Position numbers and translations under genes: made by a program. Positions 22,167 through 29,102 of a stretch of DNA of 29,102 bases are shown here, one piece after another. Source of the DNA: Dehalococcoidia bacterium (GTDB lineage: Bacteria > Chloroflexota > Dehalococcoidia > Dehalococcoidales > JAUXAE01); the NCBI GenBank assembly GCA_030665535.1, contig DAOUZU010000002.1:1-29102 (forward strand). Reading direction: 5' to 3'. A model generated the notes under the pieces. It saw only the letters and a program-made list of their open reading frames with translations, had not been told where the DNA came from and ran no database searches. Position 1 is the first letter of the stretch. Each line of letters begins with the position of its first letter.

Positions 22167-24821
22167 TCACCGGCCGCAGCATTTCTTGAATTTTTTGCCG
22201 CTTCCGCAGGGGCAGGGATCGTTGCGGCCGACATGTTTGCCGGCCTTTAAGGGCTTCTTGGTGCCGGCTCCACCAGCAGCTATGCCCGGCACTCCGGCCA
22301 CCAGTGGCGGTGGGGCGGGGGCTTCCTTCTTGACTATCTTCACTCGGAATATGGTGTGCACCACGTCGTGCTTGATGGTGGCAAGTAAAAGCTGGAATTG
22401 CTTGAAGCCCTCGTTCTTGTAGGCGTCCACCGCACGAACCTGGCGCAGCGTCTGCCAGCCGGCCTCCAGGCGCATGTGCTCCACCATCGTCAGGTGCTCC
22501 AACCACAGGCTGTCGATGATGCGCAGCATAACCAGGCGCTCCAGTGTGCGTATGTGCTGGGTGCCTATCTCCGCCTCTCGCTTTTCGTAGAGGGCCTCCG
22601 CCTGGCCTATCAGCCTTTCTTCAATCTCCTCCGGACTCAGCTTGGCCAGGGCCTCGGCATTTACTTCCGGGGGCAGGGGGAAGATGGTGCCGATCTCGGT
22701 TATCAGGCCGTCCAGGTCCCAGTCAAGGGCGTCAAGCCCCTGGAGGCGGGAGGCGACGATTTCCTTAAGCTCCTCCCGGACCATATCCAGGATGTTGGCC
22801 TTCAGATCGGCGCCGGCCAGTATCTTGTGCCGCTCGGCATAGATAATCTCACGGTGCCTGTTGACCACGTCGTCGTAGTCCACCAGGTGCTTGCGGATGT
22901 CAAAATGGTAACCCTCGACGCGTTTCTGCGAGTTCTCGATGGATTTGCTGACCAGCGAGTTCTCAATGGGCGTGTTCTCATCCATACCGGCCCAGTTCAT
23001 AATGCCTTTGATGCGGTCGCCGCCGAAGCGGCGCATGATGTCGTCTTCCACCGAGACATAGAAGCGGGAGCTGCCGGAGTCGCCCTGGCGGCCGGCCCGG
23101 CCGCGGAGCTGGTTGTCAATGCGCCTGGCCTCGTGGCGTTCCGTGCCGATGACATGCAGGCCGCCGGCTGCTACCACTTTCTTGTGTTTCTCCTGCCATT
23201 CCTTAAGTTTGGCCCCGTCGCCGTCATCCGGCTCCTGGCCGCCGAGGACGATATCCACACCGCGGCCGGCCATGTTGGTGGCCACGGTGACCACCGCCGG
23301 CTCACCGGCAGTGGCGATGATGAGGGCCTCTCTCTCGTGCTGCTTGGCGTTTAATATACGGTGGGGGATGCCCTTCTTCTTCATCATATCGCTGAGCATC
23401 TCCGAGTTCGCAATGGAGACGGTGCCGATGAGCACCGGCCGCCCGGCATCGTGAAGCTCCTTGACTTCACGCACCACCGCCTTGTATTTAGACACCTCGT
23501 CCTTGTAGATCTGGTCGGAGTAATCATTCCGAATCATTGGCTTGTTGGTGGGAATAACGACCACATCAAGCTCGTATATCTTGTGGAACTCCTCGGCCTC
23601 GGTGAGGGCGGTACCGGTCATGCCGGCCAGCTTCTTATACATACGGAAATAGTTCTGGATGGTGACGGAGGCCATCGTCTTGGTCTCCTGCTGAACTTTA
23701 ACGTTCTCCTTGGCCTCTATGGCCTGGTGCAGGCCCTCGGAGTAGCGGCGGCCCAGCATGAGGCGGCCGGTGAACTCATCTACGATGATAATCTGGCCGT
23801 CCTTAACAACGTACTGGCGATCCTTGTTGTAGAACTCCCGGGCGGAGAGGGCGTTTCTCAGGTGGCGCATGAGGTGGGTGTTGGCCGGGTCGTAGAGGCT
23901 GGCCCCTTTAAGCACCCCCTCCCTTTTAAGCATACTTTCCATATTGGCCCAGCCGTTTTCGGTGGGCTCGGCGTTGCGCTCTTTCTCTTTTACCTCGTAG
24001 TCAGCCTCCCGCTTAAGACGGGGGATTAGGCGGGCGAACAGCCTGTAGAGCTGGGTGGCCTCGGCATCCGGGGCGCTGATGATAAGCGGCGTGCGCGCTT
24101 CGTCAATGAGCAGGTTGTCAACCTCGTCGACGATAGCGTAGTTGGGCGGCCGCTGCACGCACTGGGAGCGGTCGATTACCATGTTGTCCCTTAGGTAATC
24201 AAAGCCGAACTCCGCCGAGGTGCCGTAGGTGATGTCCGCCTGATAGGCCTCCCGGCGGGTGATGGGGCGGAAGTGACGCCAGATGGGGTCGCCGGAGTCG
24301 TAGTCCGGGTCGTACAGGCGGGAAGGGAGCTGCTCGTCCGGCGTCTGCATGGGGTAGATGCTGGCCACGCTCACCCCCAGGGCGTGGTAGATGGGCCCCA
24401 TCCAGTAGGGGTCGCGGCGGGCCAGGTAGTCGTTGACGGTGGCCAGGTGGCAGCCTTCGCCGGAGAGGGAATTGAGGTACAGGGGCAGGGTGGCCACCAG
24501 TGTTTTGCCCTCACCGGTCTTCATCTCGGCGATTTTACCCTGGTGGAGGACTATGCCGCCCATAAACTGGACATCGTAATGGCGCAGGCCGGTGGTTCTC
24601 CGGGACGCCTCCCTGACGGCGGCGAAGGCCTCCGGCAGAATGTCACTCAGTGAGGTGCCGGACTTAAGCCGGCCCTTGAACTCATCCGTCTTGGCGGCCA
24701 GCGCGGCGTCATCCAGCTTCTTATAGTCGGCCTCAAGCTCGTTGATTTCAATAACCAACGACTCAAGGCGCTTTAGCTCCCTTTCGTTGGAGTCCCTCAG
24801 TCCACCCAACCACTTAAGCAT
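22167..24821 (-). CDS. secA: Preprotein translocase ATPase SecA
   Basis: The 884-residue motor drives proteins through the SecYEG channel in the inner membrane. The Walker A loop is MKTGEGKTLVATL (100-112, Lys106). DEVDNLLIDEARTPLIISAP marks the Walker B region with the preprotein cross-linking domain after it. VTIQNYFRMYKKLAGMTGTA, NMAGRGVDIVLGG and QLRGRAGRQGD belong to the second nucleotide-binding domain. The C-terminal SEC-C zinc motif is CPCGSGKKFKKCC. Length is normal. The gene starts 2 nt after prs and is followed 4 nt later by the unknown gene at 21458. Confidence 0.98.
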   Translation of the reverse strand: MLKWLGGLRDSNERELKRLESLVIEINELEADYKKLDDAALAAKTDEFKGRLKSGTSLSDILPEAFAAVREASRRTTGLRHYDVQFMGGIVLHQGKIAEMKTGEGKTLVATLPLYLNSLSGEGCHLATVNDYLARRDPYWMGPIYHALGVSVASIYPMQTPDEQLPSRLYDPDYDSGDPIWRHFRPITRREAYQADITYGTSAEFGFDYLRDNMVIDRSQCVQRPPNYAIVDEVDNLLIDEARTPLIISAPDAEATQLYRLFARLIPRLKREADYEVKEKERNAEPTENGWANMESMLKREGVLKGASLYDPANTHLMRHLRNALSAREFYNKDRQYVVKDGQIIIVDEFTGRLMLGRRYSEGLHQAIEAKENVKVQQETKTMASVTIQNYFRMYKKLAGMTGTALTEAEEFHKIYELDVVVIPTNKPMIRNDYSDQIYKDEVSKYKAVVREVKELHDAGRPVLIGTVSIANSEMLSDMMKKKGIPHRILNAKQHEREALIIATAGEPAVVTVATNMAGRGVDIVLGGQEPDDGDGAKLKEWQEKHKKVVAAGGLHVIGTERHEARRIDNQLRGRAGRQGDSGSSRFYVSVEDDIMRRFGGDRIKGIMNWAGMDENTPIENSLVSKSIENSQKRVEGYHFDIRKHLVDYDDVVNRHREIIYAERHKILAGADLKANILDMVREELKEIVASRLQGLDALDWDLDGLITEIGTIFPLPPEVNAEALAKLSPEEIEERLIGQAEALYEKREAEIGTQHIRTLERLVMLRIIDSLWLEHLTMVEHMRLEAGWQTLRQVRAVDAYKNEGFKQFQLLLATIKHDVVHTIFRVKIVKKEAPAPPPLVAGVPGIAAGGAGTKKPLKAGKHVGRNDPCPCGSGKKFKKCCGR

Positions 24822-24823
24822 TG

Positions 24824-25771
24824 CTATTCCTGCTCAAACATAGCCCCGATAGACAGCCCGGTGTGGATACGGTGGATGGCCTCGCCCAGCAGTGAGGCGA
24901 TGGGTAGGACGGTGAGTTTATCCAGCTTTCTCTCCGGGTTTACGGGGATGGTATCGGTAACGACCACCTCTTTGACTGCCGAGGCGGCGATGGTCTTGAT
25001 GGCGGGGCCGGAGAACACCGGGTGCGTGGCGCAGGCGAATACCTCCGTGGCCCCCCTCTCCAGGAGGGCGTCGACGGTATTGGCCAGCGAGCCGGCGGTG
25101 TCTATCTCATCGTCGACGGTGAGCGCCACCTTGCCGTCCACATCGCCGATGACATTCAGCGTCTCCGTCTCGCCATCGTTGCCCAGCCGCCTTTTCTCCA
25201 TAAGGGCCAGCGGGGCATGGAGCATGGTCGCCAGGTCGCGCGCTCGCTTGGCGATGCCTATATCCGTGGCCACCACCACCAGGTTGGAGTCCAGCCTCTT
25301 GCTTTTGAAGTAGTTGGCCAGCAGCTTGAGGGCGGTCAGCTCGTCCACCGGGATATTGAAAAAGCCCTGTATCTGGGCGGCGTGCAGGTCTACCGTCAGC
25401 AGCCGGTTGGCCCCGGCGGCGGTCAGCAGGTCAGCTATCAGGCGGGCGGTGATGGGCACCCGGGGTTGGTCTTTCTTGTCGGTGCGGCCATAGCCGTAGT
25501 AGGGTATCACCGCCGTGATGCGCTTGGCCGAGGCCCTTTTCAGGGCGTCTATCATAATGAGCATCTCAAGAATATTCTGGCTCACCGGCGAAGACAGGGG
25601 CTGGATGATGAAGGTATCCCGCTCGCGGACGTTCTCCAGGATACGCACGAAAATGTTCTCATTGGAGAACTGGAAGACCTCGGCCTGGCCCAGCGGGATG
25701 CCCAGGTAATCGGTGACCCGTTTGGCTAGATCCGGGTGGCTGTTGCCGGTAAAAACCTTTAGCTCATCCAT
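24824..25771 (-). CDS. prs: Ribose-phosphate pyrophosphokinase (PRPP synthetase)
   Basis: The 315-residue enzyme makes PRPP from ribose 5-phosphate and ATP for nucleotide, His and Trp synthesis. It shows FTGNSHPDLAKRV near the start, the ATP-binding PYYGYGRTDKKDQPR (about 88-102), DLHAAQIQGFF (about 122-132) and the PRPP loop VDDEIDTAGS (about 209-218; VDDMIDTAGT in many homologues). The frame opens at 25792 (MSKGASP) with GGAGGG close by; the ATG at 25771 gives the family-typical N-terminus MDELKVFTGN and has GGGAG 8 nt upstream. Both starts are possible. It lies between glyA and secA in one transcription unit. Confidence 0.95.
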   Translation of the reverse strand: MDELKVFTGNSHPDLAKRVTDYLGIPLGQAEVFQFSNENIFVRILENVRERDTFIIQPLSSPVSQNILEMLIMIDALKRASAKRITAVIPYYGYGRTDKKDQPRVPITARLIADLLTAAGANRLLTVDLHAAQIQGFFNIPVDELTALKLLANYFKSKRLDSNLVVVATDIGIAKRARDLATMLHAPLALMEKRRLGNDGETETLNVIGDVDGKVALTVDDEIDTAGSLANTVDALLERGATEVFACATHPVFSGPAIKTIAASAVKEVVVTDTIPVNPERKLDKLTVLPIASLLGEAIHRIHTGLSIGAMFEQE

Positions 25772-25834
25772 TGGTGACGCTCCCTTCGACATATACCCTC
25801 CGGCCCTGGGGCCGCTGGTTATAGATTACTCTTT

Positions 25835-27088
25835 TCATTTAGCTGTGGCTAGTCCCGGCACGGGGAAGCGGCGGCACATTGCGGTCACCTCTTTGAGCAC
25901 GACCTCTTCCACCTCCGCGTTGCCGATATCGTTTATTACCCTGACGATAAGGTCGGCGATGCGCTCCATTTCGGCGGCGCCGAAGCCCCGCGTCGTCAAT
26001 GCCGGCGTACCCAGCCGGATGCCGTTGGTCACCTGGGGTGGCTGGTTGGCCACGAAGGGAACGGTGTTGCGGTTGATGACGATGCCGGCCCGCCCCAGGG
26101 CCACCTCGGCGTCCAGGCCGCTGACACCGGTGGCTGTCAGGTCAACCAGGACGAGGTGGTTGTCCGTGCCACCGGAGATGAGGCGCAGCCCGCGGCTGTG
26201 GAGGGTGGCGGCCAGCACCCGGGCGTTGTCCAGTGTGGCCTGCTGGTAGTCGTTAAAATCGGGCCTCATGGCCTCGGCGAAGGCCACTGCCTTGGCGGCG
26301 ACGACGTGCATCAGCGGCCCGCCCTGCACATTGGGGAAGACAGCGGCGTCCATGGCCTTGGCCAGCTCCTTACGGCAGAGGATGAAGCCGCCCCGGGGGC
26401 CGCGCAGCGTCTTGTGGCTGGTAGAGGTCACCACGTCGGCGTAGGGTACCGGGCTGGGGTGCAGGCCGGCGGCCACCAGGCCGGCGATATGGGCGATATC
26501 GGCCATCAGCATGGCGCCGGCGCTATCGGCGATATAGCGGAAGCGCTCAAAGTCAATGATACGGGGGTAGGCGCTGGCGCCGGCAACGATTAGCCGGGGC
26601 CGGTGCTCCTTGGCCAGCCGCTCCATCTCAACGTAGTCAATGCGCTCCGTTTCCTGGTTGAGGCCGTAGCTTATGAAGTTATAGAGCTTGCCGGAGAAGC
26701 TGGCCCGGGCACCGTGGGTGAGGTGGCCGCCGTGGGCCAGTTTCATACCCATAACGGTATCACCGGCTTTAATAAGGGCGAAGTAGGCGGCCATATTGGC
26801 CTGGGCGCCGCTGTGCGGCTGGACATTGGCGTATTCGGCGCCGAAGAGGTCTCTGGCACGCTCTATGGCCAGGTTTTCCACGACGTCCATCTGGTCGCAG
26901 CCGCCATAGTAGCGCCGTTCGGGGTAGCCCTCGGCGTATTTATTGGTTAAAAAGGAGCCCTGCGCCTCCATCACGGCCTGGCTGGCGTAGTTCTCCGAGG
27001 CGATCAGGTTTACGGTCTCCTGCTGGCGTATGCCCTCCAGCTCTATGGCACTTGCTATCTCAGGGTCGCTCTGGCTTAAGGGGCTCAT
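25835..27088 (-). CDS. glyA: Serine hydroxymethyltransferase
   Basis: This PLP enzyme converts serine and tetrahydrofolate to glycine and methylene-tetrahydrofolate. Visible are NLIASENYAS, TNKYAEGYPERRYYGGC, QPHSGAQANMA, the PLP-binding STSHKTLRGPRGG with Lys226, and IRLGTPALTTRGF. AAGGAGAG lies 2-4 nt before ATG at 27088, giving 417 residues, the usual length; the frame opening at 27127 adds an unusual Arg-rich leader. The gene heads the unit glyA-prs-secA-unknown and is divergent from the uracil-DNA glycosylase gene. Confidence 0.97.
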   Translation of the reverse strand: MSPLSQSDPEIASAIELEGIRQQETVNLIASENYASQAVMEAQGSFLTNKYAEGYPERRYYGGCDQMDVVENLAIERARDLFGAEYANVQPHSGAQANMAAYFALIKAGDTVMGMKLAHGGHLTHGARASFSGKLYNFISYGLNQETERIDYVEMERLAKEHRPRLIVAGASAYPRIIDFERFRYIADSAGAMLMADIAHIAGLVAAGLHPSPVPYADVVTSTSHKTLRGPRGGFILCRKELAKAMDAAVFPNVQGGPLMHVVAAKAVAFAEAMRPDFNDYQQATLDNARVLAATLHSRGLRLISGGTDNHLVLVDLTATGVSGLDAEVALGRAGIVINRNTVPFVANQPPQVTNGIRLGTPALTTRGFGAAEMERIADLIVRVINDIGNAEVEEVVLKEVTAMCRRFPVPGLATAK

Positions 27089-27129
27089 CTCTCTCCTTTC
27101 AACTCTTCGGGCTTGGGCTGAGCCCATAT

Positions 27130-27169
27130 ATTATACCAAATTGACTTGGTATATTGACAGTGTTATCAT
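27130..27169. promoter_or_regulatory. Divergent promoters with a 20-bp inverted repeat between glyA and the glycosylase gene
   Basis: On the minus strand TGGTATAAT gives an extended -10 for glyA (TATAAT at 27130-27135). On the plus strand TTGACT (27141-27146), 17 bp and TATCAT (27164-27169) form the glycosylase promoter. ATACCAA (27133-27139) and TTGGTAT (27146-27152) are a perfect inverted repeat with a 6-bp spacer. It overlaps the glyA -10 box and the -35 box of the other promoter, so a bound protein could act on both. Confidence 0.65.
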
Positions 27170-27214
27170 GGCCCAAGGCGGCTAGTCAGGCTTTCAAACC
27201 GCTTTAAGGATTGC

Positions 27215-27817
27215 ATGTCAGCACTCACTCAACTCTACGAGGAAATAAACCGCTGCCAGCGGTGCCCGCTTAGTAAGACACGCACCAGGGCGGTGCCCGG
27301 TAACGGCCCGGAAGATGCCGAGGTTATGTTCGTCGGCGAGGCGCCGGGCTGGCACGAAGACCAGCAGGGGAAGCCCTTTGTCGGCCCGGCGGGGAAGTAC
27401 CTCAACCAGCTGCTGAACTCCATCGATCTGGACCGCGATAAGGTTTACATAACTAATATCATCAAGAGCCGGCCCGCCGGTAACCGGGACCCCCTTCCGG
27501 CGGAGATTACCGCCTGCCATCCCTGGCTGGTGCGCCAGATTGAGCTTATCAAACCCAAGATGCTGGTCACGCTGGGGCGCTACTCCATGGCCCTTTTCTT
27601 CCCCGGCAAGACCATCGGCAGGATTCACGGCCAGGAGCAGTGGCGGGACGGGGTTATCTATTTCCCCATGTACCATCCGGCGGCGGCGCTGCACCAGCAG
27701 GGTCTGCGGCCGACAATTGAAGCCGATATGCTGAAGATACCGCGGCTACTGGCCGAGGCCAAAGGGGTACCGGAGGCACGGGAAGAGCCACCGCAGAAGC
27801 AACTGAACATGTTTTAG
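27215..27817 (+). CDS. Family 4 uracil-DNA glycosylase with one cluster Cys replaced by Ser
   Basis: The 200-residue protein removes uracil from DNA in base-excision repair. CQRC (Cys14, Cys17), the active-site motif GEAPGWHEDQQGKPFVGPAG (41-60), NRDPLPAEITACHP with Cys101, and the late MYHPAAAL are typical of the family 4 type, which binds a 4Fe-4S cluster with four Cys. The third Cys normally stands in KCRPP; here it is KSRPAGN with Ser85 (codon AGC). AAGGA precedes the ATG by 4 nt. It is followed 8 nt later by the RNase J gene, so the two are cotranscribed. Confidence 0.93.
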   Translation: MSALTQLYEEINRCQRCPLSKTRTRAVPGNGPEDAEVMFVGEAPGWHEDQQGKPFVGPAGKYLNQLLNSIDLDRDKVYITNIIKSRPAGNRDPLPAEITACHPWLVRQIELIKPKMLVTLGRYSMALFFPGKTIGRIHGQEQWRDGVIYFPMYHPAAALHQQGLRPTIEADMLKIPRLLAEAKGVPEAREEPPQKQLNMF

Positions 27818-27825
27818 GGGTTAAA

Positions 27826-29102
27826 ATGGCAAAAACTAAACTGAGAATCATCCCCCTGGGGGGGCTGGGTGAAATAGGCAAGAATATGATGGCCATAGAA
27901 TACGGCGATGACATCATCGTCATTGACTCCGGCCTGATGTTCCCTGAAGAAGAGATGCTGGGCATTGACCTGGTAATCCCCGATATCAACTACCTGCTGG
28001 AAAACAAGGACAAGGTCAGGGGGATAATAATAACCCACGGCCACGAGGACCACATCGGCGCCCTGCCTTATATATTGCCCCAGCTCAATGTTCCCGTTTA
28101 TTCAACCAGGCTCGTCCACGGCCTTATCTCGCTTAAAATAAGGGATCGCAAAACGCTGGTAAAGGCAAAACTTAACATAATACCGGCTGGCGGCCAGTTC
28201 AGCCTGGGCCGGTTTAATATTGAGTTCTTCGCCGTCTGCCACAGCATTTCAGACGCCGTCGGCCTTATCATCCAGACGCCGATAGGCACTGTCGTTCACA
28301 GCGGTGATTTCAAGCTGGACTACACGCCGGTGGGCGGCCGGCCCACAGACCTCTCCCGGCTGGCCCAGCTGGGCGGGCAGGGGGTGCTGCTGCTGCTTTC
28401 CGACTCCACTTACGTAGAGCTGCCCGGCTATACGCCCTCGGAGATGGTCGTCGGTGAAGCCATAGACAACATCATGGCCAACGCCAAGGGGCGGGTAATC
28501 GTCACCACCTTCGCCTCACTGATTTCCCGGGCACAGCAGGTTATAGACGCCGCCGCCAAGCACGGGCGCCGCGTATTCATCGTGGGGCGCAGCATGAGCG
28601 ATACCACCAAGCTGGCCATGGAACTGGACTACATAAAGGCGCCGCCGGGCATCATCGGCCGTCTTGACGAGATACGCGGCCTGCCTCCGGAGAAGATTGT
28701 ATTACTGACCACCGGCAGCCAGGGAGAGCCGACCTCGGCCCTGGTCCGCATCGCCAACGGCGACCACCGCCAGCTTCATATAATCAAGGGGGATACGGTG
28801 GTCATCTCCGCCTCGGCCATTCCCGGCAACGAGTCCCTGGTAAACAAGACGATGGACAGCCTCTTCCGGCAGGGCGCCCATGTGCTGTACGATAAAATAG
28901 CCCGCGTTCATGTCCACGGCCACGGCGCCCAGGAGGAGCTCAAGCTGCACTTAAACCTGGTGAAGCCCAAGTTCTTCATCCCCATTCACGGGGAGTACCG
29001 CCATTTGAGTTTGCACACAAAGCTGGCCCATACCGCCGGCATACCGCCGGAAAACACCTTTGTCCTGGAAGACGGCGATATCCTGGAGCTTAGCGCCAAG
29101 TC
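27826..29102 (+). CDS. rnj: Ribonuclease J, N-terminal 425 codons (cut by window edge)
   Basis: The start codon ATG at 27826 opens a frame that runs off the right end. The protein begins with PLGGLGEIGKNMMAIEY and has the metal-binding HGHEDHIGALPY (71-82), the late HSGDFKLDYTP, and the beta-CASP part with LSDSTYVELPGYTPSE, LTTGSQGEP and HVHGHGAQEEL, as in RNase J1/J2. RNase J is both a 5'-3' exonuclease and an endonuclease in RNA decay and maturation. Roughly 100-130 C-terminal residues are missing from view. GGGG lies shortly before the ATG. Confidence 0.96.
   Translation, partial: MAKTKLRIIPLGGLGEIGKNMMAIEYGDDIIVIDSGLMFPEEEMLGIDLVIPDINYLLENKDKVRGIIITHGHEDHIGALPYILPQLNVPVYSTRLVHGLISLKIRDRKTLVKAKLNIIPAGGQFSLGRFNIEFFAVCHSISDAVGLIIQTPIGTVVHSGDFKLDYTPVGGRPTDLSRLAQLGGQGVLLLLSDSTYVELPGYTPSEMVVGEAIDNIMANAKGRVIVTTFASLISRAQQVIDAAAKHGRRVFIVGRSMSDTTKLAMELDYIKAPPGIIGRLDEIRGLPPEKIVLLTTGSQGEPTSALVRIANGDHRQLHIIKGDTVVISASAIPGNESLVNKTMDSLFRQGAHVLYDKIARVHVHGHGAQEELKLHLNLVKPKFFIPIHGEYRHLSLHTKLAHTAGIPPENTFVLEDGDILELSAK

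Noticed and set aside
22398..23354. A 318-codon plus-strand frame opposite secA.
   Set aside because: It is a shadow of the GC-rich secA gene; the peptide shows no known motif and secA is certain.
1..29102. CRISPR arrays, rRNA genes, complete prophage or complete transposon.
   Set aside because: No regularly spaced repeats, no rRNA sequence and no full transposase or structural phage gene is seen on either strand.

Overview
The window is a bacterial chromosome segment, probably from an anaerobic Chloroflexota, most likely an uncultured member of the Dehalococcoidia. That placement is an inference. It rests on an anaerobe-type iron-sulfur enzyme with its ATP-dependent activase, a soluble PAS histidine kinase with a NarL-type regulator, a phenylacetate-CoA-ligase-like enzyme, and the gene set nnr-coaX-coaBC-valS beside glyA-prs-secA. 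No rRNA gene is present to confirm it. Most of the window is GC-rich and densely coding, with short spacers and ATGA or CTAG overlaps between genes.

Region 1 (1-1900, minus strand) holds the start of an ABC transporter ATPase, a PaaK-like AMP-forming ligase and a small unknown protein that overlaps the ligase start. Region 2 (about 1900-6250) is visibly more AT-rich and looks like an accessory island. It contains a tyrosine-recombinase fragment, an IS3-like end with the first codons of an orfA, a zinc-ribbon gene lying between two inverted IS-like ends, a double-CDGSH iron-sulfur protein, an HTH/zinc-ribbon regulator, a GIY-YIG nuclease-like protein, and fragments of a PIG-L deacetylase and an unknown protein. 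The island ends at a tRNA gene with a CAT anticodon. A 65-bp segment made of the last seven bases of this tRNA plus its terminator is duplicated 1570 bp away, which marks a probable old integration site.

Region 3 (6229-8937) opens with two divergent consensus promoters whose -10 boxes overlap. One reads into the tRNA. The other reads into a structured RNA of roughly 230 nt that ends in a strong intrinsic terminator 31 bp before a gene module. The module is a single-subunit 2-hydroxyacyl-CoA-dehydratase-family protein of the double-cubane type, its BadF/HgdC-type activase, and a YedF/DsrE-like protein. This RNA-plus-module unit is the best candidate for something undescribed.

Region 4 (9237-19508, plus strand) carries a 3-hydroxyacyl-CoA dehydrogenase, then a run of CorA, a YhhQ-type transporter, an MBL-fold hydrolase, a Mut7-C protein, Nnr, CoaX, CoaBC and ValS, covering NAD(P)H repair and CoA synthesis. 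A 53-residue Cys-rich protein, apparently made from a leaderless mRNA, lies on the minus strand at 10110-10271.

Region 5 (19505-27088, minus strand) holds the transcription unit glyA-prs-secA-unknown and, further along, a response regulator and histidine kinase pair. Region 6 (27130-29102) is a divergent promoter with a 20-bp inverted repeat, a family-4 uracil-DNA glycosylase with one iron-sulfur ligand changed to Ser, and the first 425 codons of ribonuclease J, which runs off the window.
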